Virus record (IMG/VR): IMGVR_UViG_3300047388_000069
Span: 1 to 36,766 of that record
Strand: one strand, 5' to 3'
DNA length: 36,766 bases
DNA from: a virus
Position numbers and translations under genes: made by a program. Below the pieces are notes generated by a model. The model was not told where the DNA came from and searched no databases. It saw only the letters and a program-made list of their open reading frames with translations. This document shows, in pieces, positions 28,845-36,766 of this stretch. The number at the start of each line of letters is the position of its first letter. Within the stretch, counting starts at the first letter, position 1.

Positions 28845-31800
28845 CATCGGCACCGCCTTCGTCGACGTCGCCTTCGATCCGAAACAGATCGAGGGGCAAC
28901 TCGGCGGCCTCGGCGGCAAGATCACCGGGGGATTCGGCAAACTCGGCGGCGCTGCCGGCCTCGCAATGGCGACCGGCGTCGGCGCCGCGCTCGCCGGCGG
29001 CGTCGCCGTCGGCAAGTACCTCTACGACGTCGGCGCGCAATTCGACGATATGGCCGACACGATTCGCGTCGCGACCGGCAAGACGGGCAAAGAGCTCGAT
29101 ACGCTCGTCGGCGACGCGAAGAAGGTCGGCACCGAAGTACCGACCTCGTTCGCCGACGCCGGCAAGGCCGTCGGCTTCCTCTCTCAGCGGCTCGATATCA
29201 CCGGCAAGCCGCTACGGACGCTCGCCGACCAGCTTCTCGAGGTGTCGCGGCTCACCGGCACCGACCTACAAACGAATATGGATTCGGCCGCCGGCGCGCT
29301 CGCGAAATTCGGCGTGCCGGCAGGGCAGGCGTCGGCGACGATCGACAAGCTATGGCGGGCCGCGCAGGCGTCGCAAACACCTTTCGCCGACCTCGCCGGC
29401 GAGCTCACGAAATTCGGCGTGCCGTTGCAGGCGTTCGGCTTCAACCTCGACGAGTCGACGGCGCTAATCGCCTCGTTTCACAAGGCCGGCGTGAACGTCC
29501 GGCCGGCAATGGCAGGGCTAACGAAGGGGCTCGCGACGCTCGCGAAGGCCGGCAAGGACCCGGTAAAGGGGCTACAAGACACCTTCGACACGATCAAGAC
29601 GGCGAAGTCGCCGACCGAGGCGACGGCGGCCGCGATAAAGCTATTCGGCGCTCGAGCCGGGCCGGAGCTCGCGGCCGCGATCCGCTCAGGGAAGCTAGGT
29701 ATCGACGACTTGCAGAAGGTGATATCGAAGGGCCGCGAGACGGTCATTAAAGCCGGCCACGACACCGCCGACTTTTCGGAGCAATGGAAGCTATTTAAGA
29801 ATCGCGTCGCCGTCGCCGTCGGGCCGGCGGCCGAGGCGATGTTTGCCGGCATCGGCAAAGGGATGGAGGCGCTTAACAAGCAGATGCCGGCGATTCAGGC
29901 GGCGCTCGGCCGCGAGCTCGGGCCGGCGCTCAAGGGGCTCGGGCCGGCGTTCGCCTCGATCGGCGACTCGATCAAGCAGCTTACGCCGGTATGGAAATTC
30001 ATCGCCGACGTCGCCGTCGCGAATATCAAGGTGATAGTCGCCGCGATCAAGGAATTCGCCGCGATCCTCGGCGGCGTTATCAAGATTGTGCACGGCCTGC
30101 TCACGCTCGACTTCGGCGAGGTGTGGGACGGCGCGAAGCAAATCGTCGAGGGCTTCCTCACCTATTACAAGACGATCGGGCAGGCGCTGCTCGGGCCGCT
30201 GATGGACGTGCTCGGGCCGATCAAGTCGGCCGCCGTCTCGGTCGGCTCGGCGATCCTCGACGGGCTCAAGGCCGGCGTCGCGCCGATCGTCGGGCTCGCG
30301 ACGGCCGCCTTCGACGGCGTCCGCAACGCGATCACCTCGGCGGTCGGCGCAATCTCGTCGGCGGCGCACGCGGTCGGCACGGCAATCTCGACGGCGCTAA
30401 CGACCGTGCTCTCGACGCTCGGCCGGCTCGCGACGACCGCCTTCGCTGCCGTCCGCACGGCGATCAGCGCCGCGACCGGCGCAATCTCGACGGCTGCTCG
30501 AGCGGTCGGCACGGCCGTCGCGACCGGCCTTACGGCCGTCTTTAACACGCTTCGCACGATCACGACGACCGCCTTTAACGCGGTCGTGGCGGCGATCCGC
30601 GCCGCGATCGGCTTCGCGACGACCGCCGCTCATGCTTACGCGCAAGCGGTCGTAACCGGGATCACGACGCTCTTTAACACGTTAAAGACGGTCGCGACGA
30701 CGGCCTTTAACGCGGTCGTGAGCTCGATCCGCGGCGCGATCGGCGCCGCGACGACCGCCGCGACGGCGATCGGCACCGCGATCGTCGGCGCTCTCAGGGC
30801 CGGCCTCGCCGGCGTCTACGGCGCCGTGAAGGGTGGGCTCGACGCGATATGGCGCGCGATCACCGCCGTCGCCGGCGCTGCCGCCGGCGCTGCCGCGCAA
30901 ATCGGCTCGGCGATCGTCGGCGGAATCGTAAGCGGGCTCGGCTCGCTCATTAGCAGCGTCGGCGGCGCGATCGCGAGCAAGGTGCACGGCGCGATCGATT
31001 GGGCGAAGGGGCACGTCGGCTCGACCGCCGAGGAATACGCGAAGTCGCAACTCGGCGACCCGATCCCCGTCGGGATCATTAAAGGCGTCGTCGAGGGCGA
31101 GAAGCCGCTCTCCGATGCGATCGCGAAGACGGTCGCGAGCGCCGTCGACGCCGGCCGCGTGAGCGTCGCCGCCGGCCGCAGCAAATTCTCGGGCGCGTGG
31201 GACGAAATCGCGAGCGGCGCGCTCGAGGCCTTCGACAAGATGAAGGGGCAACTTCGCACGAGCGCCGAGAAGATGCTCGATCAAATGGAGATTGCGCGGC
31301 AGGTCGCCGAGCTCAAGGCGAATATCGCGAGCGCGACGACGGAGCTCGCGGCCGCGCAGGCGGCGCAGGCGGCGCTAAAGCCGGAAGAGGGCGAGACGCC
31401 GGAGGCGTTCGCCGCTCGCGCCGAAGAGGCTAAGCAGCGCGTGCTCGCCGCCGAGCAGTCGCTCGCCGACGCGAACTACGAGCAGAAGCGCGTGAACCTC
31501 GAGAAGCTCGCGGCGTTGCAGCGAACGCAAATGGACGCTCGAATAGCGTCCGACCGCGAGAAGCTCGAGGCGCAGCTCGCCGCGCAAGGCACGGCGCTCG
31601 CGCAGGGAAATACCAACGTCGTCACCGCGCATAACAACTTGCTCAAGACGCTCGGCACCTACGGCGTTAAGTATCAGGCGGCCGGCAAGGTGCTCGGCGT
31701 CGCCTTCGTGAAGGGGCTCAACACCGACATTAACGCCGGTATGGCCGACCTCGAGGCGCTGCTCATACGGATACGAAACGCTATCTCGGCCGTGACGTCG

Positions 31801-32097
31801 GCTAACGCCGGCGTGCACGCGGCAGCGCCGGCGGCCGCAGGGCTCGCCGCCGGCGGCCTCGCCGGGCCGGTCGCGCTCGCCGGCGGCGGCTCGGGCGAAA
31901 CGTTGTACGGGCGCCGGTCGCCGTTCGCCGGCGTCACCTCGGCGATTCGGTCGGCTCGGGCGCCGGCGCTCGAGATGCCGGCGACGATCGTCCGCGTCTA
32001 CATCGGCGACGAAGAGCTCCGGGGGATCGTCCGCACCGAGGTCGGCTACGTCGACGACGCGACGGCGCGCGTGCTGCTCTCAGGGTCGCGAGCGTGA
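28834..32097 (+). CDS. Tape measure protein
   Basis: This 1087-residue protein starts at GTG 28834. The N-terminal tape measure core (VDVAFDPKQIEGQLGGLGGK, TGVGAALAGGVAVGKYLYDV) is followed by the PhageMin_Tail region (LDTLVGDAKKVGTEVPTSFA). Four 44-residue repeats lie at about residues 489-664. A helical C-terminal part contains coiled coils (MEIARQVAELKANIASATTE). At about 0.15 nm per residue, a family rule, the tail would be near 160 nm. It overlaps the chaperone frame by 11 bases. Confidence 0.93.
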   Translation: MAGSIGTAFVDVAFDPKQIEGQLGGLGGKITGGFGKLGGAAGLAMATGVGAALAGGVAVGKYLYDVGAQFDDMADTIRVATGKTGKELDTLVGDAKKVGTEVPTSFADAGKAVGFLSQRLDITGKPLRTLADQLLEVSRLTGTDLQTNMDSAAGALAKFGVPAGQASATIDKLWRAAQASQTPFADLAGELTKFGVPLQAFGFNLDESTALIASFHKAGVNVRPAMAGLTKGLATLAKAGKDPVKGLQDTFDTIKTAKSPTEATAAAIKLFGARAGPELAAAIRSGKLGIDDLQKVISKGRETVIKAGHDTADFSEQWKLFKNRVAVAVGPAAEAMFAGIGKGMEALNKQMPAIQAALGRELGPALKGLGPAFASIGDSIKQLTPVWKFIADVAVANIKVIVAAIKEFAAILGGVIKIVHGLLTLDFGEVWDGAKQIVEGFLTYYKTIGQALLGPLMDVLGPIKSAAVSVGSAILDGLKAGVAPIVGLATAAFDGVRNAITSAVGAISSAAHAVGTAISTALTTVLSTLGRLATTAFAAVRTAISAATGAISTAARAVGTAVATGLTAVFNTLRTITTTAFNAVVAAIRAAIGFATTAAHAYAQAVVTGITTLFNTLKTVATTAFNAVVSSIRGAIGAATTAATAIGTAIVGALRAGLAGVYGAVKGGLDAIWRAITAVAGAAAGAAAQIGSAIVGGIVSGLGSLISSVGGAIASKVHGAIDWAKGHVGSTAEEYAKSQLGDPIPVGIIKGVVEGEKPLSDAIAKTVASAVDAGRVSVAAGRSKFSGAWDEIASGALEAFDKMKGQLRTSAEKMLDQMEIARQVAELKANIASATTELAAAQAAQAALKPEEGETPEAFAARAEEAKQRVLAAEQSLADANYEQKRVNLEKLAALQRTQMDARIASDREKLEAQLAAQGTALAQGNTNVVTAHNNLLKTLGTYGVKYQAAGKVLGVAFVKGLNTDINAGMADLEALLIRIRNAISAVTSANAGVHAAAPAAAGLAAGGLAGPVALAGGGSGETLYGRRSPFAGVTSAIRSARAPALEMPATIVRVYIGDEELRGIVRTEVGYVDDATARVLLSGSRA
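30298..30825 (+). repeat. Four 132-bp repeats in the tape measure gene
   Basis: Units start near 30298, 30430, 30562 and 30694, exactly 132 bp (44 codons) apart. Each encodes a variant of ATTAFNAVVAAIRAAIG followed by a second helix. They are imperfect and probably arose by tandem duplication. Gain or loss of a unit would change tail length by about 6-7 nm. Confidence 0.7.
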
Positions 32098-32948
32098 GCG
32101 CGCAGCCGCAACTCGCAGCGGCGCCGACGCTCGTGCTCGAGCTCGACGTCGACCGCGCCGGCGTCAAGATCACGGTCGGCCTGCCGGCGAGCTCGACGGC
32201 GCTCACCGTATGGCGCGTCTCGACCGCGACCGGCAATCAGGCCTACGTTCGAGGGTGGCAGGCGACGGCGACGAGCGCGAGCTCGCTCTCGATCTTCGAT
32301 TGGGAAGTGCCGCTCGGCGTCGAGGTGACCTACTACGCGACCGCGACCGTCGCCGGCGTCGAGTCGGCCGTCGGCGCGAGCGCGCCGCTCACCGTCGACG
32401 ACGACCAGGATTGGCTCGTCGACCTCGCCCGGCCGACTAACACCTTCCCGATTCTCGTCGAGGCGCTGCCCGAGCTCGCCTTCTCCGGGCCGATCGGCGT
32501 GCACCGCGTGCTCGACCGGCGCGACCCGATCCTTACGACGGCGGCGCTATGGACGCCGACCGGCACGCTCGCGTTCGTCACCGAGACGGTCGAAGAGCGC
32601 GACCGAGCTCGAGCGATCCTCGGCACCGGCGTCGCCTTCCTCTTGCGGACGCCGCCCGAGCACGGCGTCGGGAACCTCTACCTCGGCGTGACCGGCTTTA
32701 ACGAGCAGCGCGTCTCACGGCTCGCGTTGCACGAAGATCGCCGCTTTTCCGTCGGCGTCGTGCAAGTCGCTCGGCCGGACCCGACGCTTTACGTGCCGAT
32801 CCCGCCGCTTACGTATACCGACCGGCTCGCGACGTGGCCGCTTTACCAAGACGCGACCGCGACCGGCAACACCTACGGCGAGCTCGCCTACACGTTTCCG
32901 CCCGGCAGAATCGACCCCGGTCCGCCGTGGCCGCCTTCGGACGTCTAG
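32094..32948 (+). CDS. Minor tail protein with N-terminal FN3-like domain
   Basis: This 284-residue protein starts at GTG 32094 (GTGA overlap). Residues about 10-105 look like a fibronectin-III/Ig domain (LTVWRVSTATGNQAYVRGWQ, VEVTYYATATVAGVESAVGA). The rest is beta-rich and sits where distal tail proteins are encoded, straight after the tape measure. Confidence 0.7.
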   Translation: MSAQPQLAAAPTLVLELDVDRAGVKITVGLPASSTALTVWRVSTATGNQAYVRGWQATATSASSLSIFDWEVPLGVEVTYYATATVAGVESAVGASAPLTVDDDQDWLVDLARPTNTFPILVEALPELAFSGPIGVHRVLDRRDPILTTAALWTPTGTLAFVTETVEERDRARAILGTGVAFLLRTPPEHGVGNLYLGVTGFNEQRVSRLALHEDRRFSVGVVQVARPDPTLYVPIPPLTYTDRLATWPLYQDATATGNTYGELAYTFPPGRIDPGPPWPPSDV

Positions 32949-32950
32949 CC

Positions 32951-34138
32951 GTGCTCACCGTCACCGACGAATTCAAGGCATCGGTACGGGAGTCGCACCG
33001 CGTCTCGTCGGCCGCGACTATCTACCCCGTCGACGGGCCGCCGGTCGTCGCGCAAGTAATCAGCGGCTCGATTCGCCTCGACCGCTCGGCGCGCGTCCGG
33101 CGCACCGGCTCGATCGTCGTCGGCTTCGACCTCTCCGAGAACCTCGACTTTGTCCGCGAACTGCCGTTCGGCGGCTACGTGAAACTCGAGCGCGGAATCT
33201 TGTATCCCGACGGCCGCTTCGAGCGTCCGGCGATCGGCTACCTCCGCATTAACACCGTCTCGTGGTCGGAGCTCGAAGGGCAGGCGACGCTCGAGCTCGC
33301 CGACCGTATGGCGCAAGTAAACGACGAAGTCTTCCGGGCGCCGTGGGCGCCGACGACGAAGCCGTCGCAGGCGATCACCGACGCCGTCTACGCCGTCTTT
33401 AAAGACGCGATCGCCTACCACGTCTCGACCGACCCGACCGACGAGACGGCGCTCGAAGACGCCGTCTACGACTCGGACCGAGGGCAGGCGATCGACGACC
33501 TCGCCTCGAGCATCGGCGCCGACGCCTACTTCGACGCCGCCGGCGACTTCGTGCTCCGGCCCGAGCCACCCGACCCGTCGACCGTCGCGCCCGTATGGGC
33601 CTACGACGTCGGCGCCGGCGGCAACCTCGAGGAAGTGAGCGAGAACCTCGACCGCTCAGCCGTCCGCAACGGCGTCGCGCTCAAGGGGCAGTCGAAGGCA
33701 AAGAACCCGCCTTTTTACACGCTCGTAAGCGACGACGATCCGAGCTCGCCGACGCATTGGGGGGGACCGTTCGGCAAGGTCGCGCTACTCGTCAACCTCT
33801 CCGCGATGCAGAACAAGAAGCAGGCGAAGGTCGCCGGCGCCGCGCTCTTGAACCTTCGCCTCGGCCTCGCGCGCACCGTCACGCTTCGCGGCGTGCCGAT
33901 GCCGGCGCTCGAGCCCGACGACGTGATCGAGGTGCGCTACCTCGACGGGCGCACCGAGCAGCTACGCGTCGTCTCTATGTCGATGCCGCTCGACGTCACC
34001 GCGTCAATGGAGATTGTCGCCGCCGGCCACTATCGGCCGGCGACCGCGTTTACCTCGACGCGCTCGAGTCGTTACAAGACGATTACCGGGCCGGCAGCGT
34101 GGGCCGAGCTCGAAGACGCCGAGGTCGTGACGACGTGA
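32951..34138 (+). CDS. DUF5047-like baseplate hub protein
   Basis: This 395-residue protein starts at GTG 32951. FKASVRESHRVSSAATIYPV, GSIRLDRSARVRRTGSIVVG and the later GATLELADRMAQ-like segment resemble DUF5047 minor tail proteins of actinophages. These probably form the tail-tip hub. The C-terminal half has the alpha/beta pattern of tail-hub domains (VIEVRYLDGRTEQLRVVSMS). Confidence 0.7.
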   Translation: MLTVTDEFKASVRESHRVSSAATIYPVDGPPVVAQVISGSIRLDRSARVRRTGSIVVGFDLSENLDFVRELPFGGYVKLERGILYPDGRFERPAIGYLRINTVSWSELEGQATLELADRMAQVNDEVFRAPWAPTTKPSQAITDAVYAVFKDAIAYHVSTDPTDETALEDAVYDSDRGQAIDDLASSIGADAYFDAAGDFVLRPEPPDPSTVAPVWAYDVGAGGNLEEVSENLDRSAVRNGVALKGQSKAKNPPFYTLVSDDDPSSPTHWGGPFGKVALLVNLSAMQNKKQAKVAGAALLNLRLGLARTVTLRGVPMPALEPDDVIEVRYLDGRTEQLRVVSMSMPLDVTASMEIVAAGHYRPATAFTSTRSSRYKTITGPAAWAELEDAEVVTT

Positions 34139-34419
34139 GCAGCAAATCACCGCTACGGCCGATCACGCCGCTACGGACGCTTCCGATCGTCTTACGGGAG
34201 CTCGCCGGCGACCGAGGCCTCGTGCGGCTCTCGATCGGGCAAGTGACCGCGATACCCGACTCGGCGCACGTCACCGTGCAAATCGCCGACCCGCTCGAGG
34301 ACGCCGACGCCGTGACGATCACCGTCCCGAAACTGAGCTCATACTCGCCGACCGTCGGCGAGCCGGCCTACCTACTCGTGTCCGGCTATTGGACGCTCGC
34401 AATCGGCACCGTCGCATGA
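34135..34419 (+). CDS. Small beta-rich tail protein
   Basis: This 94-residue protein starts at GTG 34135 (GTGA overlap). The strand pattern (LVRLSIGQVTAIPDSAHVTV, YLLVSGYWTLAIGTVA) suggests an OB-like barrel, frequent in baseplate proteins. It lies between the hub and the adhesin. Confidence 0.65.
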   Translation: MSSKSPLRPITPLRTLPIVLRELAGDRGLVRLSIGQVTAIPDSAHVTVQIADPLEDADAVTITVPKLSSYSPTVGEPAYLLVSGYWTLAIGTVA

Positions 34420-34436
34420 AAGGAGACTAGGACCCT

Positions 34437-35161
<725 letters not shown>

Positions 35162-35162
<1 letters not shown>

Positions 35163-36100
35163 TGAACGGCGAGCCCGAAGTCTTCGCCGGCGAGTGGTGG
35201 ACGCACGCCTACCCCGGCGCGCCGATGGTCCCGCTGCCCGGCTTCCCCCGATCCCTCTACCCGCCGGACGCGGCCGCCTACGGCAAGAAGCCGTCGAGCG
35301 ACGGGCCGGACGTCGTCGCCTACAAACGCACCGTGAGCCGCGCCGGCCGGTGGCCGTGGCAGCCGTTCGACGACGCCTTCTCTAACGGCTTCGCGCACGG
35401 CACGAGCGGCAACGTCGGGCAGACAGGCCTCGCCGGCGTGCAACGGCAGCAACACGTCGACGGTACAGGGTGGCTCGGAAAAAAGACGTTCGACATACTC
35501 CGATCGATCGTCATACCCGACGGCCTGCCGCACGCCGGGCAGCAAGCAATGGACGCGACCGCCGCCGAGCTGCTCCGCGAGGCGTGGGAGCTCTTCGACG
35601 GCGCCGAGCCGGCGCCCGAAGACACCGGCACGCTACGGCAGAAGGCGCTCGAGCTCGCGATCGACGAGCTCGGCATAACCGAATCGCCGGCCGGCTCGAA
35701 TCACACAAAGTACGGATCGTGGTACGGCGTCGATTATCAGCCGTGGTGTGCGATCTTCGTTACGTGGTGCTACGAGCACGCAGGCGCGTCGCCTAGCTTC
35801 GTGAAGGGCTCGCGGTACGCCTACTGCCCGTATATCGTCGGCGACGCCCGAGCGGGCCGCTACGGGCTCAAGACGACCGACGACCCGATACCGGGCGACG
35901 TCGTCGTCTACGATTGGCACGGCGACGGCGTGCACGACCACGTCGGCATCTTCGAGAAGTGGACGTCGGGCGCGACCTACTTTCAGGCGATCGAGGGCAA
36001 CACCTCCTATTCGGACCAAAGCAACGGCGGCGAGGTGATGCGACGCGAGCGGTCGCGCACCGGACAGGGCACCGTTTTCGTGCGAGTGGCCGAGCCGTGA
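35162..36100 (+). CDS. Endolysin with CHAP domain
   Basis: This 312-residue lysin starts at ATG 35162 (TAATG overlap). Residues about 90-150 resemble a peptidoglycan-binding region of actinophage lysins (GLAGVQRQQHVDGTGWLGKK). The C-terminal CHAP domain (about 165-310) shows the catalytic Cys in QPWCAIFVTWC near 195 and the His in HDHVGIF near 260. CHAP enzymes cut peptide bonds of peptidoglycan. No signal peptide is visible, so release should need a holin. Confidence 0.9.
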
Positions 36101-36255
36101 TCGTCGGCCTCGTCTCCGAAGACGTGCTCTATACGCTCAACTCGCTCGAGATTCTCGGCATTATCTATCTCGCGATCGCCGTCTCGAAGCTACGCGAGAA
36201 GATCGCGCACGTCGAGGGCAAGCTCGACCAGCGCGACCGCGACAACGGACGCTAG
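36097..36255 (+). CDS. Small one-span membrane protein, candidate holin
   Basis: This 52-residue protein starts at GTG 36097 (GTGA overlap with the endolysin). One hydrophobic helix (LEILGIIYLAIAVSKL) is followed by a charged coiled-coil-like tail. Its coupling to the endolysin suggests a lysis role. Its TAG stop shares CTAG with the stop of the opposing HTH gene. Confidence 0.6.
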   Translation: MIVGLVSEDVLYTLNSLEILGIIYLAIAVSKLREKIAHVEGKLDQRDRDNGR

Positions 36256-36479
36256 CCGCGCTCGCGCAGACGCCGGCCACGGACGACCCATCCCTGCACC
36301 GTCGAGGTGCCGACGCCGAGCGCTTGAGCAATCTCGCCGCGCGATGCTCCCTCTTCCTCGGACGCCCGCAACGTCTCGAGGAAGAGCTCGTCGGCGGTCC
36401 GCTCTTTGTCGGCGTCAAGCCGCCGGCGGCGCGCGAGCAATGCTTGCAGCTTGCTCACCGTTTGCGGCGAGAGAGGCAT
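36252..36479 (-). CDS. Small HTH regulator
   Basis: This 75-residue protein has an N-terminal basic helix (VSKLQALLARRRRLDADKER) and a C-terminal helix-turn-helix (ASRGEIAQALGVGTSTVQGW), similar to sigma-70 region 4/Xre-like folds. It starts at ATG 36479 with only a weak ribosome binding site. It is transcribed with the HTH-membrane gene upstream, whose end it overlaps. It may be the lysogeny repressor or an accessory regulator. Confidence 0.7.
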   Translation of the reverse strand: MPLSPQTVSKLQALLARRRRLDADKERTADELFLETLRASEEEGASRGEIAQALGVGTSTVQGWVVRGRRLRERG

Positions 36480-36766
36480 AAGAGCGGAGCGACCCTAACG
36501 GAAGTTTGCGACCCCTCGGTCTTGCGATCCTTCGCATACGTCGATGCCGGCGGCCCGCCGACGAGCGCGCTACCCACGCCGCCGGCATCGCGTACAGCCG
36601 GCCCGGCCGCTGCCGGCGAGGGTGCTCCGCGCAAACCGGATGCCCATGCGTTACCAATGCCATAAACGTCGCGCGCCGACTCGAGGCCGAGCCGGCAGGC
36701 GATCACGAGCAGCGTAAAGAGCAGCACGAGCAGCACGAAGCCGCCGGCGAGCCAAGCGACGAGGTC
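36455..36766 (-). CDS. HTH-membrane protein, continuation (partial, second copy)
   Basis: This is the other end of the gene described at 1-300; it enters at the right edge. The membrane helix (near 36690-36740) is repeated here. With the three-A version (36664-36666), the frame runs on to a stop at 36455 and gives a post-membrane part of about 69 residues rich in Gly, Ala and Pro. With the two-A version the frame would shift and end near 36415. Codon use slightly favours the three-A reading. Confidence 0.5.
   Translation of the reverse strand, partial: DLVAWLAGGFVLLVLLFTLLVIACRLGLESARDVYGIGNAWASGLRGAPSPAAAGPAVRDAGGVGSALVGGPPASTYAKDRKTEGSQTSVRVAPLLCLSRRKR
36604..36766. repeat. Right copy of the terminal direct repeat
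   Basis: It matches bases 1-162 with one extra A in the run at 36664-36666. It marks the overlap of a circular or permuted genome. Confidence 0.93.

Noticed and set aside
28075-29040. 321-residue open frame on the minus strand
   Set aside because: It is antisense to the tail chaperones and tape measure start; Arg-rich and without ribosome binding site.

Overview
The window is a whole genome of a temperate tailed phage of the siphovirus type, assembled as a circle and cut open. Bases 1-162 recur at 36604-36766, so the unique unit is about 36.6 kb. The DNA is very GC-rich (roughly 70%). It uses many GTG starts, dozens of 4-base GTGA/ATGA stop-start overlaps, sigma70-like -10 boxes of the form TAnnnT and some apparently leaderless starts. 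Gene families such as the XF1762-like protein, DUF5047-like tail protein, actinophage-style RecT, SPP1-type portal and CHAP endolysin with an N-terminal wall-binding region suggest a host in the Actinomycetota, possibly a soil lineage. The host is inferred, not shown.

Layout. (1) Lysogeny and control region, 36252 across the join to 2328: a minus-strand small HTH gene, a minus-strand HTH gene fused to a membrane segment that spans the join, a 245-bp regulatory gap with six perfect 10-bp direct repeats, a small excisionase-like gene, and a convergent large serine integrase. (2) Early and replication operon, 2329 to about 11313, all on the plus strand: small unknown and membrane proteins, a GNAT-like protein, a secreted transglycosylase, two PD-(D/E)XK-type nucleases, RecT, a DNA methyltransferase, a TOPRIM-helicase with an origin-like repeat cluster in its 3' end, RusA, and several micropeptides. 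(3) Packaging, 11336-15124: HNH endonuclease, poly-G/poly-C tracts that may mark cos, small and large terminase. (4) An accessory cassette, 15121-16830, lies between the large terminase and the portal gene. It has two minus and three plus genes read from a symmetrical pair of divergent promoters, and it ends in a promoter and terminator pair. (5) Head and connector genes, 16940-27502: portal, MuF-like protein, scaffold, major capsid with a structured leader, a large LamG/repeat surface protein, connectors and tail terminator. (6) Tail and lysis, 27516-36255: major tail protein, tail chaperones joined by a probable -1 frameshift, tape measure, baseplate proteins, glycine-rich adhesin, endolysin and a small membrane protein that may be the holin.

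The strongest unexplained signals are: a genome-wide near absence of CTGG/CCAG; the capsid leader with two matched GGA-loop hairpins and a competing stem over the ribosome binding site; the mirror-image promoter pair with a central palindrome in the accessory cassette; the 10-bp repeat array beside an HTH-membrane fusion gene; and the origin-like cluster inside the primase-helicase gene. No tRNA, rRNA, CRISPR array or insertion sequence was seen.
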